A program made the position numbers and the translations under genes. From Candidatus Aenigmatarchaeota archaeon (GTDB lineage: Archaea; Aenigmatarchaeota; Aenigmatarchaeia; GW2011-AR5): a DNA stretch of 26,469 nt. The stretch spans positions 22,012 through 48,480 of the forward strand of contig JACPJX010000048.1 in NCBI GenBank assembly GCA_016187365.1. The letters run 5' to 3'. Of this stretch, positions 15,714 to 22,140 are shown one piece after another. Positions within the stretch are counted from its first letter, which is position 1, and each line of letters opens with the position of its first letter. The notes beneath the pieces are model-generated. The model did no database searches and was not told the origin of the DNA. It saw nothing but the letters and a program-made list of their open reading frames with translations.

Positions 15714-16784
15714 ATGAAAATCTCCATCTTTACCACTGTATTCTACCCGCATCACTCTAAATTTGGCATATCCAATATCGCATACCTGCTGGCGAGGAAC
15801 ATGACAGAGAGGCACGGCTCCGATATAACGGTTTATTCAGTCTCAGTTGACGGCCAGAACCTTAGTGACATATCCTGTGGAATGGAAGTAAAAAGATTCC
15901 GCAATGAAATAAAATCCTTTAATTTTTCCCATAGAATGCTTTTGTGCAAAAAAAACAGGGCTGATATCGTGCATTCATTTCATTACGGATATTTTCCTGC
16001 AACAGCCGGATTTATTTCAGCGAAGAAAATGGGAATACCTCATGTATTCACCCCTGCATATCATCCGCCGATTTACACCTCTCCAAAGAAGGTGCTTTCA
16101 TGGTGTTATAACATTTCCCAGGGGGTCCATATTCTGAAACACTCGGAAAAAGTCCTTGTGTTCAATAATAGCGAGAAAGAGGCCCTTCAAAGGCATGTAG
16201 AAGGCAGGTATGAGGTTTCTTCATGCCCTGTAGACAGAAAAATTTTTTGCCGGGCCAGAAAGGAAGCAGGCAAAATAAGGATAGGGTTCATAGGCCCGAT
16301 GCTGCCATGGAAAGGGGCTGGCATAGCAGCCGATATATTCTCAGAAATACAAAAAGAAAGGGATGACGTAGAATTTGTTTTCATAGGATTCGGCCATCTC
16401 GAGAAGGAAATAAGGAAGAAAGGAAAATTCAGGTTCCACAAAGACCTGTCCGCGGAAAAGATAGCCGAGCACATGAACTCCATGGATATTCTTGTGGCGC
16501 CGACAAAATACGAATCATTCGGGTATATACTTGCAGAAGCCGGGATGTGCGGCACGCCTGTCATCTCTACGAACGTCGGTGCGGTGCCGGAAACCGTTGG
16601 TCCGGGCGGGATTCTTGTGAATTACGGGGACTGGAACGGAATGCGCCGGCAAATAGAATATCTGATAGACGACGGCAGAAAAAGGAAAAGTCTGGGGAAG
16701 AAAGCGGTGAAGCATACAAGTCGGTTCAGGGACGACGTAGTTTCGGAAAAAATCTACAGGGTATACAAATCAGTGGCTCTGTAG
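15714..16784 (+). CDS. GT4-family glycosyltransferase, 3' end altered by a small inserted element
   Basis: A 356-residue GT4 enzyme: ISIFTTVFYPHHSKFGISN at the N-terminus, IRIGFIGPMLPWKGAGIAA opening the donor domain, and E-x7-E in ESFGYILAEAGMCGTP. All family landmarks are present and it should be functional. The last codons read AAA TCA GTG GCT CTG TAG, where CTG TAG comes from the terminal repeat of the element at 16775-16905. On the far side of the element the duplicated target reads AAA TCA GTG GCT TAA, so the ancestral protein ended KSVA and the present one ends KSVAL. The gene is translated just after the GT4 at 14805 (three-base gap). Confidence 0.88.
   Translation: MKISIFTTVFYPHHSKFGISNIAYLLARNMTERHGSDITVYSVSVDGQNLSDISCGMEVKRFRNEIKSFNFSHRMLLCKKNRADIVHSFHYGYFPATAGFISAKKMGIPHVFTPAYHPPIYTSPKKVLSWCYNISQGVHILKHSEKVLVFNNSEKEALQRHVEGRYEVSSCPVDRKIFCRARKEAGKIRIGFIGPMLPWKGAGIAADIFSEIQKERDDVEFVFIGFGHLEKEIRKKGKFRFHKDLSAEKIAEHMNSMDILVAPTKYESFGYILAEAGMCGTPVISTNVGAVPETVGPGGILVNYGDWNGMRRQIEYLIDDGRKRKSLGKKAVKHTSRFRDDVVSEKIYRVYKSVAL
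16767..16774. repeat. Left target-site duplication of the MITE-like element
   Basis: AAATCAGT, identical to 16906-16913. The match runs on for four more bases (GGCT) because the element itself begins with GGCT and so does the original target, so the direct repeat can be read as 12 bases. Eight bases is the duplication length that leaves the terminal inverted repeats symmetrical. Confidence 0.75.
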
Positions 16785-16905
16785 AAATGCTCGACAGAAA
16801 GCATCGACGTGAGGGGTATTGTGATTCCACAATACCCCTAGCTGCGGTATACGCGAGATGCGTATACCGCTACGTCGATGCTTTTACTAGGTTTTCTACA
16901 GAGCT
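16775..16905. mobile_element. 131-bp MITE-like element with 13-bp terminal inverted repeats
   Basis: The left end reads GGCTCTGTAGAAA (16775-16787) and the right end is its reverse complement (16893-16905) except for the outermost base. Both ends are flanked by the 8-bp direct repeat AAATCAGT (16767-16774 and 16906-16913). The element has no room for a transposase, so it is non-autonomous. From memory, the ends resemble IS6-family termini (GGCTCTGTTGCAAA in IS6100), and 8-bp target duplications are the rule in that family; the link to IS6 is inference. The interior is almost entirely made of inverted repeats (see the next entry). It lies exactly between two convergent genes and damages neither. 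Confidence 0.8.
16798..16884. repeat. Nested inverted repeats forming a predicted three-way junction
   Basis: Inside the element, a perfect 13-bp stem (16798-16810 with 16872-16884, AAAGCATCGACGT) encloses two perfect hairpins side by side: 12 bp with a 4-base loop (16812-16823 and 16828-16839) and 11 bp with a 5-base loop (16844-16854 and 16860-16870). A four-base linker, 16840-16843, separates them. With the terminal repeats as an outer stem the whole element can fold into a Y shape on either strand. It could act as a structured RNA, a two-way transcription barrier or a transposition-related DNA fold; sequence alone does not decide. Confidence 0.75.
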
Positions 16906-16913
16906 AAATCAGT
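16906..16913. repeat. Right target-site duplication of the MITE-like element
   Basis: AAATCAGT, the second copy. It contains the TGA stop of the minus-strand radical SAM gene (16909-16911) and is followed by GGCTTAA, which holds the ancestral TAA stop of the plus-strand GT4 gene. Confidence 0.75.
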
Positions 16914-18366
16914 GGCTTAATTCGGGCTTCTGCATCTTTGTGTAATTTATTTCATCCTTTTTTATCCGGTTGAATATGGTCCTTCCGATGCCGGGTGTCA
17001 GGACGAATTTCTTCAGAGATTTTTCCACGAATTCCGGGCCGGTTATCAGCCATAAAATATATCCGACATTTTTTCCCAGTTTGAACTGTAGGGCTCTTTT
17101 TCTGTACAGTGAATGCGCCTTGTTGTAAGCCCTTTTTCTGTCGCTTTCCTGGAACGTCTTTGTCTCAAAAATAGGCCTGTTTTTCCAGTGAGCGACGTTG
17201 TAGAGAAATGTTTTTTTATCCATCAGAAAATCGCCGTGTTGCTCAACCCAATTATACAGCTCTGTCCCGGGATAAGGCACGAGATTGTAAAAGCTTATGT
17301 GGTCCACAGGAAGGGATTCGGCGATTCTCAGTGAATCCAGAAAATCGTTGTAGGTTTCTTCCGGATGGCCTATTATAAAAGTCGCGCCTACCGCAATCCC
17401 TGCTTTTTTTGCCAGATTTATGCTGTTTATAATGGTTTCAAGCTTTTCGCCTTTCTTTATGACTCTCATTATCTTGTCGTTCCCCGCCTCGACGCCGAAT
17501 GATATGTAGATACAGCCCGCCTTCTTCATTTTTTCAAGCAGCGGCAGGTCAACCCTGTCGGCCCTTATGCCATTGTCGCATTTCCACGTTATTTTCAGGC
17601 CCCTTTCGATCATCATGTCGCATATTCTGTGCGCCCTTTCTATATCCATGGTAAAATTGTCGTCATCCACCTCAAAGCTCCTCCAGCCCTTTTTATACCA
17701 TTGCTCTATTTCATCCACTATGTTTTCCGGGCTCCTGGCCCTGAATTTCAGTCCCATGCTCAGTTTTATGGAACAGAATATACACTGATAAGGGCAGCCG
17801 CGGCTTGTAACCAGCGGGAGATGCCTCTCTTTATAGCCGAGATATCTTTCAAGCTCAAATCCCTCGTAATCAGGCAGCGGGAGCTCATCCAGATTTTTTA
17901 TGAAAGGCGCATCGGGGTTTTCAACAATTTCGTCCCCATTGCGCCAGATTATGCCCGGTATTTCCTGCAACGGGGTTCCCTGGCATATCTGAAGCATGGG
18001 TATTTCCCCTTCCCTGACTACAGCGATGTCGGCCATAGTATCTTCAAGGGTTTTTTTTCTCAGCGCCGCGATATGGGGGCCGCCTATTACAACTCCGTAA
18101 GAACTGCTGTGCACCTTTATTTTGTCTATGGTCTCTTTTGACCTGTCAAACCCGAAGCTGTACAGCGTTATGCCGACGAACTGCGGCTGGTATTCATCTA
18201 CCAGTTTCAGGACTTCTTCTATGGTATAGCCGAGCCTCATGTCCACTATTTTCGTGTCCATCCCGTTTTTTTTCAGGACGCCGGAGACGTATGCTATGCC
18301 TGTATGCGGCATCTGGGCGCTGAAATAATCCCCGACGCTGGCGGGTATGACAAACAAAACCTTCAT
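16909..18366 (-). CDS. B12-binding-domain radical SAM protein
   Basis: A 485-residue protein: B12-binding-like domain (1-135, with VVIGGPH at 92-98; no DxHxxG) and a radical SAM barrel with cluster ligands C191, C195 and C198 in RGCPYQCIFC. The motifs DDDNFTM, NGIRADRVD, GVEAGND, IIGHPEET and LVPYPGTE put it beside the protein at 10549; a basic C-terminal extension of about 90 residues contains a hydrophobic piece (VGYILWLITG) that may touch the membrane. A ribosome site AGGTGAT (18370-18376) precedes the ATG, complementary to the archaeal 16S 3' end. The stop codon lies inside the right target duplication of the MITE-like element. The substrate is unknown; a sugar, glycan-lipid or membrane lipid is likely from context. 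Confidence 0.88.
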   Translation of the reverse strand: MKVLFVIPASVGDYFSAQMPHTGIAYVSGVLKKNGMDTKIVDMRLGYTIEEVLKLVDEYQPQFVGITLYSFGFDRSKETIDKIKVHSSSYGVVIGGPHIAALRKKTLEDTMADIAVVREGEIPMLQICQGTPLQEIPGIIWRNGDEIVENPDAPFIKNLDELPLPDYEGFELERYLGYKERHLPLVTSRGCPYQCIFCSIKLSMGLKFRARSPENIVDEIEQWYKKGWRSFEVDDDNFTMDIERAHRICDMMIERGLKITWKCDNGIRADRVDLPLLEKMKKAGCIYISFGVEAGNDKIMRVIKKGEKLETIINSINLAKKAGIAVGATFIIGHPEETYNDFLDSLRIAESLPVDHISFYNLVPYPGTELYNWVEQHGDFLMDKKTFLYNVAHWKNRPIFETKTFQESDRKRAYNKAHSLYRKRALQFKLGKNVGYILWLITGPEFVEKSLKKFVLTPGIGRTIFNRIKKDEINYTKMQKPELSH

Positions 18367-18369
18367 TCA

Positions 18370-18376
18370 ATCACCT
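18370..18376 (-). promoter_or_regulatory. Shine-Dalgarno AGGTGAT for the radical SAM gene at 18366
   Basis: The minus strand reads AGGTGAT three bases before the ATG. It is one of the few strong ribosome sites in the window and implies a short leader, in contrast to the leaderless pattern of most promoters. TATA-like candidates lie at 18383-18398 and 18404-18416. Confidence 0.5.
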
Positions 18377-18417
18377 GGCTTCTTATTTTTTATACTTTTA
18401 GTAATATTTAAAAGTAC

Positions 18418-18448
18418 TTTTGCGAAGGCATTGCGGCAGGGCGCAAAA
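18418..18448. repeat. 7-bp inverted repeat in a divergent promoter gap
   Basis: TTTTGCG at 18418-18424 and CGCAAAA at 18442-18448 are reverse complements separated by 17 bases, located between the divergent radical SAM (18366) and epimerase (18522) genes. It could be a regulator site or a chance repeat. The rest of this 155-base gap holds only TATA-like stretches. Confidence 0.25.
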
Positions 18449-18487
18449 TCCTTTCTATGATTGTCCTACAAATCGTGCTGATAAATC

Positions 18488-18499
18488 TTATTAAAAGAT
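18488..18499 (+). promoter_or_regulatory. TATA-like box for the epimerase-transketolase operon
   Basis: TTATTAAAAGAT lies about 29 bases before the ATG at 18522, fitting a leaderless start for the three-gene operon. Confidence 0.45.
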
Positions 18500-18521
18500 T
18501 CCCTGTTTTTATAGAAAAAAT

Positions 18522-19442
18522 ATGAGAATATTTATAACAGGCGGGACGGGCTTCATAGGCTCGAACCTTTCAAGGTATATGCTGGAAAGAGGCCATGAAA
18601 TTCATGTCTTGGCAAGAAAAACGTCCAATACATGGAGGATAAATGAGATAAAAGACCAGATAAATATCCACTCTTCTGACATATCCGACAGAAAGGGCCT
18701 GATGAATGTCATGGAAAATGTCAGGCCTGATATCGTATATCATACGGCTGTGTATGGAGGCTTCCCGTATCAGGATGATATTGAAAAAACATTTCAGACC
18801 AATATAATAGGGATGCTTAATCTTGTCCATGGATGCATAAAATACAATGTAGGATGCCTGGTAAATACTGGCACATCGTCGGAATACGGGACGTGTACCA
18901 AAGCTATGGAAGAAAACGCGCCGCTCAACCCGAACAGCATCTACGGCTCTTCAAAGGCATCGGCTTCCATAATTCTCAGGAGCATGGACAAAGTCCCTTC
19001 CGTTACCTTAAGGCTTTTTTCGCCTTTTGGTTTTTATGAAGACAGGGAAAGGCTTGTGCCGCATGTTGTACTATCGTTTTTAAGGGCTCAGTCGCCAAAG
19101 CTTGCCTCGGGAAAATCCGTGAGGGATTTTATATTCATAGATGACGTCATGAAATCGTATGAAAAAGCCTCTGACCCGGATCTGGGCGGGAATATATTCA
19201 ACATAGGGACTGGGAAACAGCACCGGGTTGAAGAGGTCGTCTCTGCCGTCAAAAACTGCATGGGCTCTGATTTGGAGCCTGTGTGGAATTCCGCCATACC
19301 GAGAAAAAATGAGCCGTCGAAATGGGTTGCGGATATAAGCAAGTCAAAAAGCATCCTTAAATGGTCTCCTAAATATAGCCTGAAAGAAGGTGTCAAAAAA
19401 ACCGTCGGATGGTTTAATGAAAAATCCTATCTGTACGACTGA
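18522..19442 (+). CDS. NAD(P)-dependent epimerase/dehydratase of the nucleotide-sugar SDR family
   Basis: A 306-residue extended SDR. GGTGFIGSN (7-15) binds the cofactor, NTGTSSEYG holds the catalytic Ser/Thr, and Y141-K145 (YGSSK) complete the site. LRLFSPFGFYEDRERLVP and RDFIFIDDV match the CDP-abequose synthase / tyvelose epimerase / UDP-glucose epimerase branch. The most useful clue is the position: it opens an operon with the two transketolase halves (nine bases downstream) and faces a CDP-3,6-dideoxyhexose gene set. A role as the 4-keto reductase or an epimerase on a CDP-deoxy sugar is plausible. The true substrate cannot be told from sequence. Confidence 0.82.
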   Translation: MRIFITGGTGFIGSNLSRYMLERGHEIHVLARKTSNTWRINEIKDQINIHSSDISDRKGLMNVMENVRPDIVYHTAVYGGFPYQDDIEKTFQTNIIGMLNLVHGCIKYNVGCLVNTGTSSEYGTCTKAMEENAPLNPNSIYGSSKASASIILRSMDKVPSVTLRLFSPFGFYEDRERLVPHVVLSFLRAQSPKLASGKSVRDFIFIDDVMKSYEKASDPDLGGNIFNIGTGKQHRVEEVVSAVKNCMGSDLEPVWNSAIPRKNEPSKWVADISKSKSILKWSPKYSLKEGVKKTVGWFNEKSYLYD

Positions 19443-19451
19443 TGTGATATC

Positions 19452-20261
19452 ATGAAAAAAGATGCGTCTGCAGCGGCGAAAGAGATAAGAAAATCTGTAA
19501 TCACGATGTGCCATAAGTCAAAAAGTTCTCATGTAGGCACAGCACTCTCTTGTGTCGACATACTGTCTGTGCTTTATTTCAAAATAATGAATATAGACCC
19601 GGATAACCCTAATCATCCTGAAAGGGACAGGTTTATTTTAAGCAAGGGGCACGGCGCATCCGCGCTTTACGCGGCACTTGCTCACAGGGGGTTCTTTCCT
19701 GTACCAATGCTGGATAAATTTTATTCCGACGGAAGCAGAATGGCAGGTCATCCGTTTCTTAATTGCATGCCTGGTGTCGAGGCTTCCACGGGTTCACTGG
19801 GCCACGGACTTCCGATAGCATGCGGCATATCTTATGCGGGAAAAAACACTGGGAAAAAATACAGGGTTTTTGTGCTGCTTTCGGACGGCGAATGCGATGA
19901 AGGCTCTGTATGGGAGGCGGCGATGTTCGCAGGATTTCACAAACTGAAAAACCTGACTGCCATAATAGACTACAACAAAATACAATCATTCGGGGCCGTG
20001 AAGGAAGTCCTTGATTTGGAGCCGCTGTCAGACAAATGGGAATCTTTTGGCTGGGCTGTCAGGGAGATAAATGGCCATGATATGGGTGAAATAGAGAATG
20101 CCCTGATGAATGTGCCGTTCCAGGAGGATAAACCAAGCCTTATAATAGCACATACTACAAAGGGAAAAGGCGTTTCTTACATGGAGAACAGGGTTGAATG
20201 GCACTATAAATCCCCTGACAATGATGAATATAAAAAAGCCATGGAAGAGATGGAAAAATGA
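19452..20261 (+). CDS. Transketolase, N-terminal (thiamine-diphosphate binding) subunit
   Basis: A 269-residue protein covering the first domain of transketolase. Landmarks: SKGHGA (64-69), GSLGHGL (114-120) and the diphosphate/metal motif SDGECDEG...DYN (144-175, with D145, N175). The usual SGHPG loop reads SSHVG here, keeping the His (H27). The protein moves a two-carbon ketol unit together with its partner. Separate N and C subunits are normal in archaea and in many sugar clusters. A GTGAT ribosome site lies just before the ATG, and the stop overlaps the next start in ATGA. Because it sits with a sugar-nucleotide epimerase rather than central-metabolism genes, it may build a branched or chain-extended sugar. 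Confidence 0.9.
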   Translation: MKKDASAAAKEIRKSVITMCHKSKSSHVGTALSCVDILSVLYFKIMNIDPDNPNHPERDRFILSKGHGASALYAALAHRGFFPVPMLDKFYSDGSRMAGHPFLNCMPGVEASTGSLGHGLPIACGISYAGKNTGKKYRVFVLLSDGECDEGSVWEAAMFAGFHKLKNLTAIIDYNKIQSFGAVKEVLDLEPLSDKWESFGWAVREINGHDMGEIENALMNVPFQEDKPSLIIAHTTKGKGVSYMENRVEWHYKSPDNDEYKKAMEEMEK

Positions 20262-21175
20262 GAACATCATTTATCAAATCTCTGGAAGAGCTTGCAGGCA
20301 GTGCCGGATTCTTCCTTGTTACAGGAGACATGGGATTTTCGGTTCTGGAAGGCCTGAAAGAAAGCCATCCTGACAAGTACCTTAATGTCGGCGTGGCGGA
20401 GGCCAACATGATAGGCATATCGTCTGGTCTTGCTCTTACGGGAAAAACGGTCTTTGTATATTCCATAGTGCCTTTTGCTACAATGAGGTGCTTTGAACAG
20501 ATAAGGGATGACATATGCTACCAGAACCTTGATGTGAAGATAGTCGGGGTGGGCGGCGGCCTGTCCTATGGACAGCTGGGTCCGACCCATCACTCTATAG
20601 AGGACATCGCATTGATGCGAAGTCTTCCTAACATGACCGTGGTATGCCCGGGGGATCCCATAGAGTCCAGACTGGCCACCAAAGCCGTGTTCTCCCGCAA
20701 GGGGCCGGTTTACCTGAGAATAGGAAAGAAGGTGGAGCCTCCTGTGCATGAAAAGGAGCCGGATTTTGAAATAGGAAAGGCTATAACACTCATCGAAGGC
20801 GGCGACGTGACACTGATTTCTACAGGCAATATGCTGGAGACCTCCCTTAAGGCATGCAAAATCCTGCAGAATAAAGGATTGAGCCCGCGTCTGCTGAGCA
20901 TGCATACCGTGAAGCCTATCGATAAGGATGCCATATTAAATGCTGCGAAAGAAACCGCTGCAATTTTTACCGTAGAAGAGCATAGCATACTGGGCGGCTT
21001 GGGGAGTTCCGTATCGGAAGTCGTGGCAGAAAATGACGATAAGGTACTTTTCAGGAGAATTGGCATACCGGATTCATACGCACATGTTGTAGGTTCTCAT
21101 GAGTATCTGAGGGATATTTATTCCCTGACGCCGGATAAAATCGCCGAAAAGATAAGGGATTATGTTAAGACCTGA
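20258..21175 (+). CDS. Transketolase, C-terminal (pyrimidine-binding and regulatory) subunit
   Basis: A 305-residue protein with the Pyr domain and the C-terminal domain of transketolase. E48 in NVGVAEANMIGI is the glutamate that activates thiamine diphosphate; YGQLGPTHHSIEDIALMR holds the conserved substrate His pair; the C-terminal domain (about 180-305) has the HTVKPID and VEEHSILGGLG stretches common to this family and the E1 beta-type enzymes. The start overlaps the N-subunit stop by four bases (ATGA), so the subunits should be made in equal amounts and form one active site at their interface. The gene ends two bases from the stop of the convergent GT2. Confidence 0.9.
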   Translation: MRTSFIKSLEELAGSAGFFLVTGDMGFSVLEGLKESHPDKYLNVGVAEANMIGISSGLALTGKTVFVYSIVPFATMRCFEQIRDDICYQNLDVKIVGVGGGLSYGQLGPTHHSIEDIALMRSLPNMTVVCPGDPIESRLATKAVFSRKGPVYLRIGKKVEPPVHEKEPDFEIGKAITLIEGGDVTLISTGNMLETSLKACKILQNKGLSPRLLSMHTVKPIDKDAILNAAKETAAIFTVEEHSILGGLGSSVSEVVAENDDKVLFRRIGIPDSYAHVVGSHEYLRDIYSLTPDKIAEKIRDYVKT

Positions 21176-21177
21176 CA

Positions 21178-22140
21178 TCATTGTCTGGTGATTTTTTTGC
21201 CCAAAGCCAGAAGATATTTTGCGGGTATTTTGCCAAGATATGTTGTCATATAAATAAAATATGAGAAAAGCGTAAACGCAGCGTTGTTGTATGCGATTGG
21301 GGAAAACATGATGTATTTCCTTCCATGATTCCCGTTGCCTTTTATGACCAGATTCAGGCCTCTGGATATCTGTTCCATGGCAAGCCTTTTGTAGTAATAT
21401 TTCTTTCTTTCCAGTATGGAGTTGTCATTTATCATGGAAAATATTTTATTAAGGCATTTTATCTGGTCAAAGCCATCGATATGTGTCTTCTCGTATTTCA
21501 TGCTTCCGCTGCTAGTGTGAACCCTGTATAATGCCGAAATCCTTGAACTGTAAGCGGCATCGTATTTCATGCAGATCCTCATCCACATGTCCCAGTCGTT
21601 GCAGTAAGGCATCTCGCCGTCAAAGAATCCGGCCTCTTCAAAGCATTCTTTTCGTATCATTACCGAAGGGAACATTATGTGGTTGCCTTCAAGAAGCTCT
21701 GCAAGTTTTTTTATGCCCGGAATGAGTGTGTCATTTTCGGGCTGCGCTGAATTTCCAATGAAATTTCCTTCTTCATTGATGAACCTGACAGGGCTGTAAA
21801 CAAAGCCTGCTGTAGGCATATTTTTCATGATTTTTGTCTGATGTTCTACTGCATCCTTTTCAAGAATATCGTCTGAATGGAGAATTTTCATGTACTTTCC
21901 TTTCGCAATCTCCACGCATGAGTTCAGGTTTCTGTTGTACCCGATATTGAACTTATGCCTGAATTTCCTGACTCTTTTTCCATACGACTTTATTATATTC
22001 CACGAGCCGTCCGTCGATGCATTGTCGATCACCACAACTTCTATATTCCTGTAGCTCTGGTTCAGGGCGCTTTCTATCGCATATCTTATGTACCTCTCGC
22101 CGTTGTAATTCGGTATGCATATGCTGACAAGCGGCTTCAT
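21178..22140 (-). CDS. GT2-family glycosyltransferase
   Basis: A 320-residue GT-A enzyme: VSICIPNYNGERY at the N-terminus, VVVIDNASTDGS, ILHSDDILEKD (the metal-binding DxD-like triad), MIRKECFEEAGFFD and NDWDMWMRI on the acceptor side. The C-terminus has a hydrophobic stretch (AAFTLFSYFIYMTTYLG), probably membrane associated. The start overlaps the stop of rfbH in an ATGA, so it is translationally coupled to the CDP-3,6-dideoxyhexose genes. That makes it a good candidate for the enzyme that transfers the dideoxy sugar to the glycan, although this is inference from position. Confidence 0.9.
   Translation of the reverse strand: MKPLVSICIPNYNGERYIRYAIESALNQSYRNIEVVVIDNASTDGSWNIIKSYGKRVRKFRHKFNIGYNRNLNSCVEIAKGKYMKILHSDDILEKDAVEHQTKIMKNMPTAGFVYSPVRFINEEGNFIGNSAQPENDTLIPGIKKLAELLEGNHIMFPSVMIRKECFEEAGFFDGEMPYCNDWDMWMRICMKYDAAYSSRISALYRVHTSSGSMKYEKTHIDGFDQIKCLNKIFSMINDNSILERKKYYYKRLAMEQISRGLNLVIKGNGNHGRKYIMFSPIAYNNAAFTLFSYFIYMTTYLGKIPAKYLLALGKKITRQ

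Noticed and set aside
16775..16905. Cloverleaf-like fold as a tRNA gene
   Set aside because: No T-arm GTTC-type loop, no anticodon arm of normal size and no acceptor end; stems of 11-13 bp are too long, and terminal repeats plus target duplication explain it as an inserted element.
16767..16917. Direct repeats as a CRISPR remnant
   Set aside because: Only two copies of 8-12 bases flanking a single element, with inverted-repeat ends; no spacer array.
20267..20905. Minus-strand open frame of 212 codons
   Set aside because: Lies opposite the transketolase C subunit, which carries clear catalytic residues; protein is Cys/His/Tyr-rich noise.
19452..21175. Transketolase halves as a frameshifted single gene
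   Set aside because: The join is an ATGA overlap at the normal domain boundary, and two-subunit transketolases are standard in archaea and sugar clusters.
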